Assembly (NCBI RefSeq): GCF_003007715.1
Contig: NZ_PXNO01000002.1
Location: 1-46,992, forward strand
DNA: 46,992 nucleotides
Source of the DNA: Marinobacter shengliensis
Lineage (GTDB): Bacteria > Pseudomonadota > Gammaproteobacteria > Pseudomonadales > Oleiphilaceae
Direction of reading: 5' to 3'
How positions within the stretch are numbered: position 1 is the first letter of the stretch; each line of letters starts with the position of its first letter. The translations under genes were made by a program, and so were the position numbers. This document shows, piece by piece, positions 33,022 to 41,185 of the stretch. The notes under the pieces were generated by a model. It did no database searches, was not told where the DNA came from, and saw only the letters and a list, made by a program, of their open reading frames with translations.

Positions 33022-33891
33022 TCAGGCCAGTGCTTCCGGGGTCAGTTTGTTGCTCACAAGGTCCTGGCTGGTTACGCACAAGGCTCCGGCCATGGCCCCG
33101 GCCCGAAGGCACGTTTTCAGGTCTCCGCCATGCAGATAACGGTGTAGAAAGCCGCTGAAAAAGGCATCGCCGGCACCGTTGGTATCAATCACTTCAGACA
33201 CCCTGATAGCCGCCTGCTCCAGCCATTTTCCGTCGCTGCTCAGAAGAGTGGCTCCGGCGGAACCGTGGGTGCAAACCACAAACGATTTACCACCTTGAAT
33301 CAGCTGCTCCATGGTGCGCCGGTAGTCCGGGAGGTTGTCACTGGCCAGGAAGATGACGTCCGCGGCGTCAATGAACGGTTGATGGTATGAGTCCGAACCA
33401 TCGTAGTCGTGAAGATCTGTCCAAACCGGCCGACCGTACCCGCGCAGCCAGTCCAGAGCGGGCTTGACGTAAGCAAGGATGTTGGCCACGACCAGGTCAG
33501 TTTCGGGCAACCGCTCCTGCACCGGCCGCCAGTCTACGGTTTCTGGCTTTGCTGGTGGCTGCACGAAAAGTGAGATGCGCTCGCCGGCGGCGGTCATCAG
33601 GTTGACGTGTTGTTCCGTTGGGGTGTCGGTGGTCTCCAACAGCAAGCGTATTCCGGGCTTTGCCAACTGCTGGCGGATCGTCTCTGCTTCTGCATCCCGG
33701 CCCAGCAACGTATGCAGGGTTACCCGATGCCCCAGGGCCGCCAGATTCAGGCTTTTGCCGGCGCCGGTGCTGCCCACACTTCGATATGCCCGTCGAGGCC
33801 AGATGGTCTGGGGTACTGGTGCGGGAAGTTGGTTCAGGTGGATGATGGTATCGAGCGACGTTCCGCCAAGGATCATTATGGATGATGGCAT
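33022..33891 (-). CDS. PfkB-family carbohydrate/nucleoside kinase
   Basis: This 289-residue cytosolic kinase has the PfkB C-terminal signature DTNGAGDAFFSGFLHRYL (about residues 238-255), with the catalytic Asp in GAGD. The N-terminal GGTSLDTIIHL and GSTGAGKSLNLAALGH fit the substrate region; the usual GG-x-G-x-N is GSTGAGKSLN. The substrate is not readable. No sugar-pathway neighbour gives a clue. The start is at the first ATG. Confidence 0.85.
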   Translation of the reverse strand: MPSSIMILGGTSLDTIIHLNQLPAPVPQTIWPRRAYRSVGSTGAGKSLNLAALGHRVTLHTLLGRDAEAETIRQQLAKPGIRLLLETTDTPTEQHVNLMTAAGERISLFVQPPAKPETVDWRPVQERLPETDLVVANILAYVKPALDWLRGYGRPVWTDLHDYDGSDSYHQPFIDAADVIFLASDNLPDYRRTMEQLIQGGKSFVVCTHGSAGATLLSSDGKWLEQAAIRVSEVIDTNGAGDAFFSGFLHRYLHGGDLKTCLRAGAMAGALCVTSQDLVSNKLTPEALA

Positions 33892-34099
33892 TTGGGGGCC
33901 CCGGTGGATGATTTCGACCCAGTTTAAGCGGCTGTTTCCCGGCCTACCTCATTCCGGCCCCTCAACCCTGAAGTTCAAGCTGGGGGAGGATGTCTGAACA
34001 ACGACTGACTTAAACAACCATGATTCCGGACCTTGATGGCCAATTTCCGGGTGCACTGCGCTGGGCTATCGTGATCGCACTGACGTGACCAACAACAAA

Positions 34100-34113
34100 C
34101 GGATTCGAATCCG
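34100..34113. promoter_or_regulatory. Perfect 14-bp palindrome in the almA leader
   Basis: CGGATTC followed by GAATCCG sits 12 bp before the almA ATG, just upstream of GAGGGAG. It could be an operator or an RNA hairpin near the ribosome site. I know no regulator for it. Confidence 0.45.
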
Positions 34114-34125
34114 AGGGAGCAGGTT

Positions 34126-35652
34126 ATGGGTAAGCAGCACTACGACGTCCTGATCATTGGCGCTGGGGTTTCCGGCATTGGCATGGCCTGCCATCTGAAA
34201 CGGGAATGTCCCGGCAAACGCTTCGCCATTCTGGAGCGCAGACAGTCTCTGGGTGGTACCTGGGACCTGTTCCGTTACCCCGGCATTCGCTCCGATTCCG
34301 ACATGTTCACCTTTGGCTACAACTTCCGGCCCTGGACCGGTGGCAAGGTGCTGGCGGATGGTGCGTCTATCAAACAGTATGTGGCAGACACCGCCCGGGA
34401 AAACGATGTGGAAAGAAACATCCGTTACGGCGTGGCGGTGAAAACCGCCGATTGGTCCAGTGAAGAAAAGTGCTGGAATCTGACGGCGGTGAACGAAAAA
34501 ACCGGCGAAGCGGAGACCTACACCGCCAGCTTCCTGGTGGGCTGCACCGGTTACTACAACTACGATCAGGGCTACAAGCCTGATTTCCCCGGCGAGCAGG
34601 ACTTCAAGGGCCAGGTGGTGCACCCACAGCACTGGCCGGAGAACCTGGATTACTCCGGAAAGAAAGTGGTGGTGATTGGCAGTGGGGCGACGGCGATTAC
34701 CCTGGTCCCCACCATGGCGGAAAAAGCCGCCCATGTGACCATGTTGCAGCGCTCGCCCACCTATCTGATGCCTTTGCCGTCGACCGATAAGGTTACCCTG
34801 GCGCTGCAGAAGGTACTGCCGGAGAAAGCCGCCTATCGGCTGACCCGTGCCCGGAATATCTCGATTTCGCGCCTGCTCTACGAGCGTTCCCGCAAGAGCC
34901 CGAAGGCCATGCGCCGGCTGTTCCTGTCGGTGATCAAACGCCAGTTGAAGGGCAAGGCGGATATGCGCCACTTTACCCCCGACTACAACCCTTGGGATCA
35001 GCGCCTGTGTGTGGTTAAAGACGGCGACCTGTTTGATGCCATCAAGGCGGGTACCGCCTCGATCAAAACCGACCATATTGAACGTTTCACCGACACCGGC
35101 ATTCGCCTCAAATCCGGTGAAGAGCTCGAAGCAGATATCATCATTCCGGCCACCGGCCTGGATATTCAGATGCTGGGTGGTATCCAGCCCACGGTGGATG
35201 GCCAGGGCGTAGTCTTGAAGGAAAAGGTGATCTACAAGAACGTGATGGTGGAAGGCATGCCCAACGCCGCCATGATCTTCGGGTACACCAACATCTCCTG
35301 GACCCTCAAGGCCGATATTGCCAGCGAATACCTGTGCCGGCTGATCAACCATATGGATCGCAAGGGTTATCAGGTGGTGGTGCCGCGAGACACGGAAAAC
35401 AGCCTGGGTAACGACACCATTCTGGGTTCGCTGGACGCCGGTTACATCAAGCGTGCCGAAGATCGCCTGCCGCGCCAGGGCACTCACGGGCCCTGGAAGG
35501 CGTCCCAGAATTATCTGAAGGATGTGAAAATTCTGCGCTTTGAGCCCATTGAAGACGGGTATCTGGAGTTTGATGGCCGGCGCAGCCAGCAGGCCAGCCC
35601 GGAGAAGTCGGGCTTCCTGAAGCCGCTGCGCTCGGCGTTGTTCGGGGCCTGA
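34126..35652 (+). CDS. almA: AlmA-type flavin monooxygenase (long-chain alkane oxidation)
   Basis: This 508-residue FAD/NADPH monooxygenase has FAD motif GAGVSG (12-17), the Baeyer-Villiger fingerprint FKGQVVHPQHWP (160-171) and NADPH motif GSGATA (185-190). The words GGTWDLFRYPGIRSDSDM, HFTPDYNPWDQRLC and LTRARNISISRL strongly recall Acinetobacter AlmA, which is needed for growth on very long alkanes. It has no regulator beside it. The alternative is a generic EthA-type Baeyer-Villiger enzyme. Start at ATG 34126 with GAGGGAGCAGG. Confidence 0.85.
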   Translation: MGKQHYDVLIIGAGVSGIGMACHLKRECPGKRFAILERRQSLGGTWDLFRYPGIRSDSDMFTFGYNFRPWTGGKVLADGASIKQYVADTARENDVERNIRYGVAVKTADWSSEEKCWNLTAVNEKTGEAETYTASFLVGCTGYYNYDQGYKPDFPGEQDFKGQVVHPQHWPENLDYSGKKVVVIGSGATAITLVPTMAEKAAHVTMLQRSPTYLMPLPSTDKVTLALQKVLPEKAAYRLTRARNISISRLLYERSRKSPKAMRRLFLSVIKRQLKGKADMRHFTPDYNPWDQRLCVVKDGDLFDAIKAGTASIKTDHIERFTDTGIRLKSGEELEADIIIPATGLDIQMLGGIQPTVDGQGVVLKEKVIYKNVMVEGMPNAAMIFGYTNISWTLKADIASEYLCRLINHMDRKGYQVVVPRDTENSLGNDTILGSLDAGYIKRAEDRLPRQGTHGPWKASQNYLKDVKILRFEPIEDGYLEFDGRRSQQASPEKSGFLKPLRSALFGA

Positions 35653-35765
35653 GCGGACAGCCATTGGCGCAGGGTATCCCCATAATTGCGGATAGCGCTG
35701 TGTAGATAGGTTCCTTAACATGGCGGGTCACCATGCTACTCGACTGACCTGCCGGGAACCTTGCT

Positions 35766-37070
35766 GTGTCCACACTCCGATCCGTACTGGCCTATGTGGC
35801 CCTGATTGCTGCAGTACTGGCGACCCTGCCGGGCATGGCATTTCTGGGCGCGGTGGCCGTAAGCATGGCGGTCAGTCTTGGCTGGCGGGATATGCGCCGG
35901 GTACCCCGAGGGGTCTTCGCCGTGGCGGTACTGGCGATGGCCTTTGCGTTTGGCCGTGACCCCGGATTGGTGGAAGGGGCGGCCGGGAACATGACCCGTT
36001 TGGCCGGGCTGATTCTGTCGGTGATGTTGCTGTCTTCGGTATTGGCCGGTTCCCGGGATCTTCAGCGAATCTCCAGCAGTCTGTTCAGTGGCAAGCCGGG
36101 TACCCGGTATGCGAGCCTGGCGTTCGGCACGGCGCTGGTGTCGGTACCACTCAACTTCGGCTCCGTGGCGGTGGTTGGCAGCCTGATCTCCGAGCGAATA
36201 CGCCGTTCCGGCGATTCGGCGGCCACCCGCAACAGCACCCGGGCGGTGCTCCGAGGCTTTGGTGTATCACCAATCTGGTCTCCGTTATCCATCTCCGTAG
36301 CGCTGACATTGACGCTTCTGCCCACCCTTGGCGGTGCTCAGCTCATTGGTCTTTCACTGCCGTTCGCCATGCTGGTGCTTCTGGCGGGTTTTCTCTGGCG
36401 CGAGCCGGAGCCGCAGCTTGAAACGGGTGCAGCCGCAGACACCGCCGGGGCTGCAGCCTGGTTGCGGTTTGGCGGGATTATCCTGGGCATCTGTATCGGG
36501 GTATTCCTGTTCAGCCATGTTTATGAATTCAGTTACGCTCGTTCGGTTACCCTGAGCTGCCTGGCGGCGGTCATCATCGGCTGGGGGCTATCCTTCGCTG
36601 GCGGCCACACGCCCCGCCCACCCACGATGGCCAATGTCAGTAATGAACTGGCCATTGTCGGTGGTTCCGCTTTTATTGGTTCGGTGATCAGTGCGGTGGT
36701 GCTTGGGCAGGTGAACGGCGATATGGGCTTGCCGGGCTGGGCGTGGCCGGTACTGGCGGCACTGGTGCCCTGGAGTTTCTTTATGGCCGGACTGGCCGGT
36801 GCCAACCCGATCCTCACAGGTACCTTGATTGGCGGTATCCTGGGGCCAGCGTGGCCACCTGGCGCCGTGCTGGGGTTGGGCTTTGCCATGGTCACCGGCT
36901 GGGGTATCACGGCGTTCGGCACCCCGTTTGCGGCCAATGCCCTGATCATGGAGCGGCTGACAGGTTATCGCGCCCGGGATGCGTCCTTGCGGTGGAGCCT
37001 GGCGTTGTCGTTAATCGCGTTGTCCGCCGCCAGTGCTATTGCCGCTGGCCTGACGGTCTGGCTGGCCTGA
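35766..37070 (+). CDS. Polytopic inner-membrane protein, transporter-like
   Basis: This 434-residue protein has about 12 hydrophobic helices. Conserved-looking loops include VSVPLNFGSVAVVGSLISERIRR and GFGVSPIWSPLSISVALTL, and a second half-repeat GANPILTGTLIGGILGPAW. Two similar halves suggest an inverted-repeat transporter of the ion-transporter type, but I cannot name a substrate. It begins with GTG (35766). It lies between almA and a convergent TlpA-type gene. It may be an exporter or importer of organic anions (guess only). Confidence 0.7.
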   Translation: MSTLRSVLAYVALIAAVLATLPGMAFLGAVAVSMAVSLGWRDMRRVPRGVFAVAVLAMAFAFGRDPGLVEGAAGNMTRLAGLILSVMLLSSVLAGSRDLQRISSSLFSGKPGTRYASLAFGTALVSVPLNFGSVAVVGSLISERIRRSGDSAATRNSTRAVLRGFGVSPIWSPLSISVALTLTLLPTLGGAQLIGLSLPFAMLVLLAGFLWREPEPQLETGAAADTAGAAAWLRFGGIILGICIGVFLFSHVYEFSYARSVTLSCLAAVIIGWGLSFAGGHTPRPPTMANVSNELAIVGGSAFIGSVISAVVLGQVNGDMGLPGWAWPVLAALVPWSFFMAGLAGANPILTGTLIGGILGPAWPPGAVLGLGFAMVTGWGITAFGTPFAANALIMERLTGYRARDASLRWSLALSLIALSAASAIAAGLTVWLA

Positions 37071-37092
37071 TCCGTTTTCGCAATCCGTGGCT

Positions 37093-37944
37093 TTATTCTG
37101 CGTATCCGACCGCTTCGTCATATGCCACCAGGAATTGCGGATCGAAACGCTCCAGAGATCGAGCCAGGCTGGCACGGGACAGTTCACCCATGTGGCTGTC
37201 CACCAGGTTGCCTTCAGCGTTATAGAACAGGGTGGTCGGCAGGCCGTGGCTGCCGGTCACCCGGCCGAACTGGCCCTGCCGGTCGCTCAGCACATGGTGT
37301 AAATCCAGGTTCTGTTCAGACAGGAATCGCTGGATGGTTTCCGGGTGCTCGCCCTGGTTGGCGAAAACGAAATTGATGCCGGGGTAGCGCTTCTGGGCTT
37401 CCTCCAGCACCGGCATTTCCCGGATACAGGGCGGGCACCAGGTGGCCCAGAGGTTCACGACCGTGGGCTGGCCATTGGCGATGGCGCTCAAATCGACCGG
37501 TTGCTCGTTGAGATCGGTCAGGGCCACTTCGGGCAGGCCTTTGAGTTGCTGATTGATCAGCTGAATGGCGCCGCCAGTCAGGCCCCAGGTCAGCAGGCCG
37601 GCCGCCATGGCCGTGCCCAGCGCCCGGCGGCTGCTGGCCCGGCGCCACATCAGGAAGCCGGCAAACACGAGGGCGGCGACCAGGCCTGTGACCATATCAA
37701 AGCCACCGTCCCGGATATCAATCATGCCCAGCCAGTCGCCCTGGTAGTGCTCGTAATAGCGAATCACGAACCCGATGCGGGCACTGAGCATAGCGACCAC
37801 GAAGATATCCGCCAATGTGCCGGCGATGGGTGTTCCATGTTTGCGGCCGGTGATGCCCCCGACGATCAGAGCAACTATGAAAGCCAGGACCAGAAGCAGA
37901 TGCCCGACAGAAAAACTGACAGGGCCAACGCCAACACTGAGCAT
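37093..37944 (-). CDS. TlpA-type thiol-disulfide protein fused to a membrane domain
   Basis: The 283-residue protein has four N-terminal helices (about residues 10-130). They look like those of prolipoprotein diacylglyceryl transferase: HGTPIAGTLADIFVVAMLSARIGF. A periplasmic thioredoxin domain follows, with the redox pair Cys170-x-x-Cys173 (ATWCPPCIREMP) and the cis-proline word GSHGLPTTLF. It should reduce or oxidise periplasmic thiols from the inner membrane. Similar TlpA proteins serve cytochrome c or copper-site assembly; no such genes are nearby. Confidence 0.85.
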   Translation of the reverse strand: MLSVGVGPVSFSVGHLLLVLAFIVALIVGGITGRKHGTPIAGTLADIFVVAMLSARIGFVIRYYEHYQGDWLGMIDIRDGGFDMVTGLVAALVFAGFLMWRRASSRRALGTAMAAGLLTWGLTGGAIQLINQQLKGLPEVALTDLNEQPVDLSAIANGQPTVVNLWATWCPPCIREMPVLEEAQKRYPGINFVFANQGEHPETIQRFLSEQNLDLHHVLSDRQGQFGRVTGSHGLPTTLFYNAEGNLVDSHMGELSRASLARSLERFDPQFLVAYDEAVGYAE

Positions 37945-38293
37945 GGTATCTCCGGGTTATGAAAGGATGTTTGGAACAGGTACGGCGTCTAGTGACCGGC
38001 AGGGCGGGTCAGAGTTCCATTTATTCGACTGGAAATGAAAGCCTGCTAATCAAAACCACCTATAGCTATTTCTCCAGCCCTCTGTTACCGTGCCTGCATC
38101 CTGCCTCTAGGGATTCCGCAGTTTCTGGCCCAAAGCCGCTTTGCGAACCATCCATACGACCTGTCAGAGGACGTCACCCCGAATTCGGCGCGTGACCGTA
38201 GTCGTCTTTTATTCCATGAATGTTCATGGCATCTGCCCGCATTCGCCGCATCCGGTGTTCGTGGAGGCAGAATCAATCAAGAGTATATTTTAT
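37945..38293. other. 349-bp intergenic region before rhlE
   Basis: There is no supported gene here. An open frame continues upstream of rhlE (to 38141) but has no family similarity, and the RhlE family starts at 38294. The region could hold a long 5' leader, as is common for DEAD-box helicase mRNAs. I could not fix a promoter; the AT-rich stretch at 38275-38293 lies directly before the start. Confidence 0.4.
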
Positions 38294-39625
38294 ATGAGTT
38301 TTTCTTCCCTCGGTTTGTCCGAGCAGCTGGTCCGTGCCACTTCCGATCAGGGTTATGACACCCCTTCTCCCATTCAGCTTCAGGCGATTCCTGCCGTGTT
38401 GTCTGGTAGAGACGTGATGGCTGCGGCCCAGACGGGTACCGGCAAAACTGCCGGCTTTACCCTGCCTCTTTTGCAGCGCCTGGCTGATAACCCGCGCAAT
38501 GGCAAAGGCCCCCGTGCGTTGATTCTGACGCCCACCCGGGAGCTGGCAGCACAGGTGCACGACAGTGTGAACCTTTACAGCAGATACGTTCCAACCAAGG
38601 CCGCTGTGGTGTTTGGTGGTGTGAAAATCAATCCGCAGATGATGAAGCTGCGCAAAGGCGTTGATGTACTGGTGGCGACACCGGGCCGCCTGATGGATCT
38701 TTATCAGCAGAACGCCGTGCGCTTCAACGAAGTGGAAATCCTGGTGCTGGACGAAGCCGACCGCATGCTCGACATGGGCTTTATCCGCGACATCCGCAAG
38801 ATTCTTGCCCTGTTGCCGGCCAAGCGCCAGAACCTGTTGTTCTCCGCCACCTTCTCCAACGAGATTCGTGGTCTGGCTGAGGGCTTGCTGGATAACCCGG
38901 TGCAGGTAGAAGTGGCTGCCCGTAACACCTCGGCTGAAAGCATTGTTCAGTCGGTTTATCCGGTCGACCAGAGCCAGAAGACCGCCCTGCTGAGCAAGCT
39001 GGTGCGTGACAATGGCTGGGAGCAGGTACTGGTATTCACCCGTACCAAGCACGGCGCCAACCGCCTGACCCAGAAGCTGGAAAAAGACGGCATTACCGCC
39101 GCTGCCATCCACGGCAACAAGTCACAGGGTGCCCGCACCCGTGCGCTGGCGGATTTCAAGGCCGGCGAAGTGCGTGTGCTGGTTGCTACCGATATCGCCG
39201 CCCGTGGCCTGGATATCAAGCAGCTGCCCCAGGTGGTGAACTTCGAACTGCCGAATGTGCCGGAAGACTACGTGCACCGCATCGGCCGTACTGGCCGCGC
39301 CGGCGAAAGTGGCCATGCGTTGTCTCTGGTGAGCGCCGATGAAGGCAAGATGCTGGCAGGCATTGAGCGGTTGATCAAAAAGCAGCTGCCGCGCAAGGAA
39401 ATCGAAGGCTTTGAACCGAAGAACAACCTGCCGCTGAAGCCCAAAGCAAAGGCCGACCCGAGCAAGGCTCGTAATCGTCGCCCTCAGGGTGGCGCAGGCA
39501 AGAGCTTTGGCCCGAAACCGGCCGGTCGCAGCGGCGGTCGTGGCCGTGGTGGTCAGGGCGACGGCCAAGGCCGTGGCCAGGGGCAGGGCAGAAGTGGCCG
39601 CCCGGCTCAGCGCCAGAGCGCCTGA
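38294..39625 (+). CDS. rhlE: DEAD-box RNA helicase RhlE
   Basis: This 443-residue ATP-dependent RNA helicase has the Q motif ([14 protein letters not shown]), Walker A AQTGTGKT (residues about 45-52), PTRELA, DEAD at 153-156, SAT, and the C-terminal [14 protein letters not shown] basic, glycine-rich tail (about 385-443, [20 protein letters not shown]) suits RNA binding. The family acts in ribosome maturation and RNA decay, often in the cold. The start at [12 protein letters not shown] matches the family. Confidence 0.93.
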   Translation: MSFSSLGLSEQLVRATSDQGYDTPSPIQLQAIPAVLSGRDVMAAAQTGTGKTAGFTLPLLQRLADNPRNGKGPRALILTPTRELAAQVHDSVNLYSRYVPTKAAVVFGGVKINPQMMKLRKGVDVLVATPGRLMDLYQQNAVRFNEVEILVLDEADRMLDMGFIRDIRKILALLPAKRQNLLFSATFSNEIRGLAEGLLDNPVQVEVAARNTSAESIVQSVYPVDQSQKTALLSKLVRDNGWEQVLVFTRTKHGANRLTQKLEKDGITAAAIHGNKSQGARTRALADFKAGEVRVLVATDIAARGLDIKQLPQVVNFELPNVPEDYVHRIGRTGRAGESGHALSLVSADEGKMLAGIERLIKKQLPRKEIEGFEPKNNLPLKPKAKADPSKARNRRPQGGAGKSFGPKPAGRSGGRGRGGQGDGQGRGQGQGRSGRPAQRQSA

Positions 39626-39645
39626 TCACCCCGGTTCTCCAGACA

Positions 39646-39675
39646 TAAAAAAGCGGGGCTGCAAAACAGCCCCGC
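39646..39675 (-). terminator. Rho-independent terminator of ompW
   Basis: GCGGGGCTG pairs with CAGCCCCGC around 5 nt. On the minus strand the stem is followed by TTTTTTAT, so it ends ompW transcription. On the plus strand it lies 28 bp after rhlE but has no U-run. Confidence 0.85.
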
Positions 39676-39734
39676 ACAGGAGAACGCACCAGCTGGCAGC
39701 CCACAGACCAGAAGGCTGCCAGGGGTACGTGGGA

Positions 39735-40463
39735 TCAGAACTTGTAGGTGAAACCGACCATGTAGACCATGGGGTCGATTTCAACTTCGAACTTGTCGGT
39801 CTGTGCGGCGAAGTCACCGTTCGCATCGTAAACCTTCACACGGGCATCGGTATTGATGTCTGCCCACCAGATTGCCGCGTTAAGACCAAAATTCTCACTC
39901 AGCATGTAGTCCATACCCACTTCCACGGCCACGCCAACACTGTCGTCCAGGTCCAGTGACGTGCGGGCTCCGGGGATGCCGTATTCTGCAGCAACCACGC
40001 TATCCAGAGTTCCGGTGGTCTTCTCTTCAAAGAAAGTGGTGTAGTTGACGCCCACGCCCACGAACGGCTGGAAGGCTGAAGAGCTTGCCATCGGGAAGTA
40101 CTGCAGTGTCAGAGTTGGCGGCAGGTGCTTGGTTTCGCCCAGCTTGATGTCACTCGGAATATCGCCGCCACCGTTGATGTTGTGCTTGAATGGGGTTGCA
40201 CCCAGCAGGCCGACACCGAGGTTGTTGGTGAACATATAGGTGGCACGCAGGCCCAGCTGTGTATTGGAATCGACGGTGACTTTTGAATCCGCACCGGAAA
40301 GCAGCGGCGCGCCACCCACAGTGATAGAGTCACTGGAATCATCCGGCGCCACATGCACAACACCCGCACGCAGAATGAAATCACCTGCTTCGAAAGCCTG
40401 AACCGCCGGTGCAGTTGCCATCACAGCCGCTGCCAGAACACCCAATTTGAAACCACGAGACAT
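39735..40463 (-). CDS. ompW: OmpW-family outer-membrane protein
   Basis: This 242-residue eight-strand barrel has a signal peptide cleaved near VQA (MSRGFKLGVLAAAVMATAPAVQ). The OmpW words are GDFILRAGVVHVAPDDSS, NTQLGLRATYMFTNNLGVGLLGATPFKH and LPPTLTLQYFP, with C-terminal MVGFTYKF ending in Phe. OmpW forms a hydrophobic channel for small molecules. Ribosome site AAGGAG favours the start at 40463 over 40481. FNR-like boxes lie upstream. It could also take up hydrocarbons, in keeping with almA. Confidence 0.92.
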   Translation of the reverse strand: MSRGFKLGVLAAAVMATAPAVQAFEAGDFILRAGVVHVAPDDSSDSITVGGAPLLSGADSKVTVDSNTQLGLRATYMFTNNLGVGLLGATPFKHNINGGGDIPSDIKLGETKHLPPTLTLQYFPMASSSAFQPFVGVGVNYTTFFEEKTTGTLDSVVAAEYGIPGARTSLDLDDSVGVAVEVGMDYMLSENFGLNAAIWWADINTDARVKVYDANGDFAAQTDKFEVEIDPMVYMVGFTYKF

Positions 40464-40525
40464 AGCCATCTCCTTATCCATTAAAAGTCGATGGGCTCAA
40501 TGTAATGGAGCGGGGCCGGGGAAAC

Positions 40526-40539
40526 TTGATTTAGCGCAA
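40526..40539. promoter_or_regulatory. FNR/ANR-like box upstream of ompW (proximal, weak)
   Basis: TTGAT-TTAG-CGCAA matches TTGAT-N4-ATCAA in the left arm and in three of five bases of the right arm. It lies 63-76 bp before the ompW ATG. Confidence 0.35.
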
Positions 40540-40575
40540 GAAATGGCGGGCAGCGGATTTGGATTGGTGTGGCTC

Positions 40576-40589
40576 TTGATTCAGCTCAA
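40576..40589. promoter_or_regulatory. FNR/ANR-like box upstream of ompW (distal)
   Basis: TTGAT-TCAG-CTCAA matches nine of ten fixed positions of TTGAT-N4-ATCAA, about 113-126 bp before the ompW ATG. OmpW expression is oxygen-controlled by FNR in E. coli. Confidence 0.45.
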
Positions 40590-40631
40590 AAAAACCGAGG
40601 TGTTTCCGGAGAATGCGGTTTGCCCTTATGG

Positions 40632-41096
40632 TCAGGCCGTTTTGCTGTCGCTTTCAGCATTGTCGGGAACAAACACATCACGGATTGACAGTGGTTGGCC
40701 TTCGGCATTTCGCACGGTAACCGGTTGCACCGGCTTACCGGTATCGCGATCGCGCAGGTCCAGCGGCTGCCCGTCAGGCGCCGGGTTCCATTTGTCGCCC
40801 CACTGGCGCAGGGCCACCACCACCGGGAACAGATCCCGGCCTTTATCGGTCAGGCGGTACTCAAAGCGGGAGCCGTGCTCGCCCACGTCTACTTTGCGAA
40901 GCACTTCGTTATCAACCAGGCGTGCCAGGCGGTCGCACAGAATGTTCTTGGCAATGCCCAACTGCTGCTGAAAATCCACAAACCGACGGGTACCGTACAT
41001 GGCGTGCAGCACAATCAGCAGGGACCACCAGTCCCCGACTTCATTCAGGGCGCGGGCGACGGAGCAATTGGAGTCATCAAAACGTTTTCTGGCCAT
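40632..41096 (-). CDS. HxlR-family transcriptional regulator
   Basis: This 154-residue winged-helix protein has the HxlR words CSVARALNEVGDWWSLLIVLHAM, RRFVDFQQQLGIAKNILCDRLARLVD and YRLTDKGRDLFPVVVAL. The N-terminal Cys (residue 11) is the redox-sensing position in quinone/aldehyde sensors of this family. It is divergent from an Old Yellow Enzyme gene across a 89-bp region with repeats, and most likely controls it in response to electrophiles. Confidence 0.9.
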   Translation of the reverse strand: MARKRFDDSNCSVARALNEVGDWWSLLIVLHAMYGTRRFVDFQQQLGIAKNILCDRLARLVDNEVLRKVDVGEHGSRFEYRLTDKGRDLFPVVVALRQWGDKWNPAPDGQPLDLRDRDTGKPVQPVTVRNAEGQPLSIRDVFVPDNAESDSKTA

Positions 41097-41112
41097 GTAA
41101 GGGAGTGTACCG

Positions 41113-41178
41113 AATAGGGTTGCATTTTGAAACCGAATTTAATAGGGTTGCTTAACGAAACCAAATTAATGAGGTTGC
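41113..41178. promoter_or_regulatory. Three tandem repeats between hxlR and the OYE gene
   Basis: AATAGGGTTGC (41113-41123), AATAGGGTTGC (41141-41151) and ATGAGGTTGC (41169-41178) recur at 28- and 27-bp intervals. GAAACC follows the first two copies by 5 bp, making near-dyads GGTTGC-N5-GAAACC. They probably bind HxlR and lie 8-73 bp before the OYE start. Confidence 0.65.
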
Positions 41179-41185
41179 ACATCAC

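Noticed and set aside
34100..34113. Possible tRNA T-loop (GGATTCGAATCC)
   Set aside because: No acceptor, anticodon or D arms around it; it is just a palindrome before almA.
34066..35721. 551-codon minus-strand frame opposite almA
   Set aside because: A shadow of almA; no motifs and no ribosome site.
41113..41178. CRISPR-like spaced repeats
   Set aside because: Only three short repeats with similar spacers, no cas genes, and a position between divergent regulator and target genes; an operator is far more likely.
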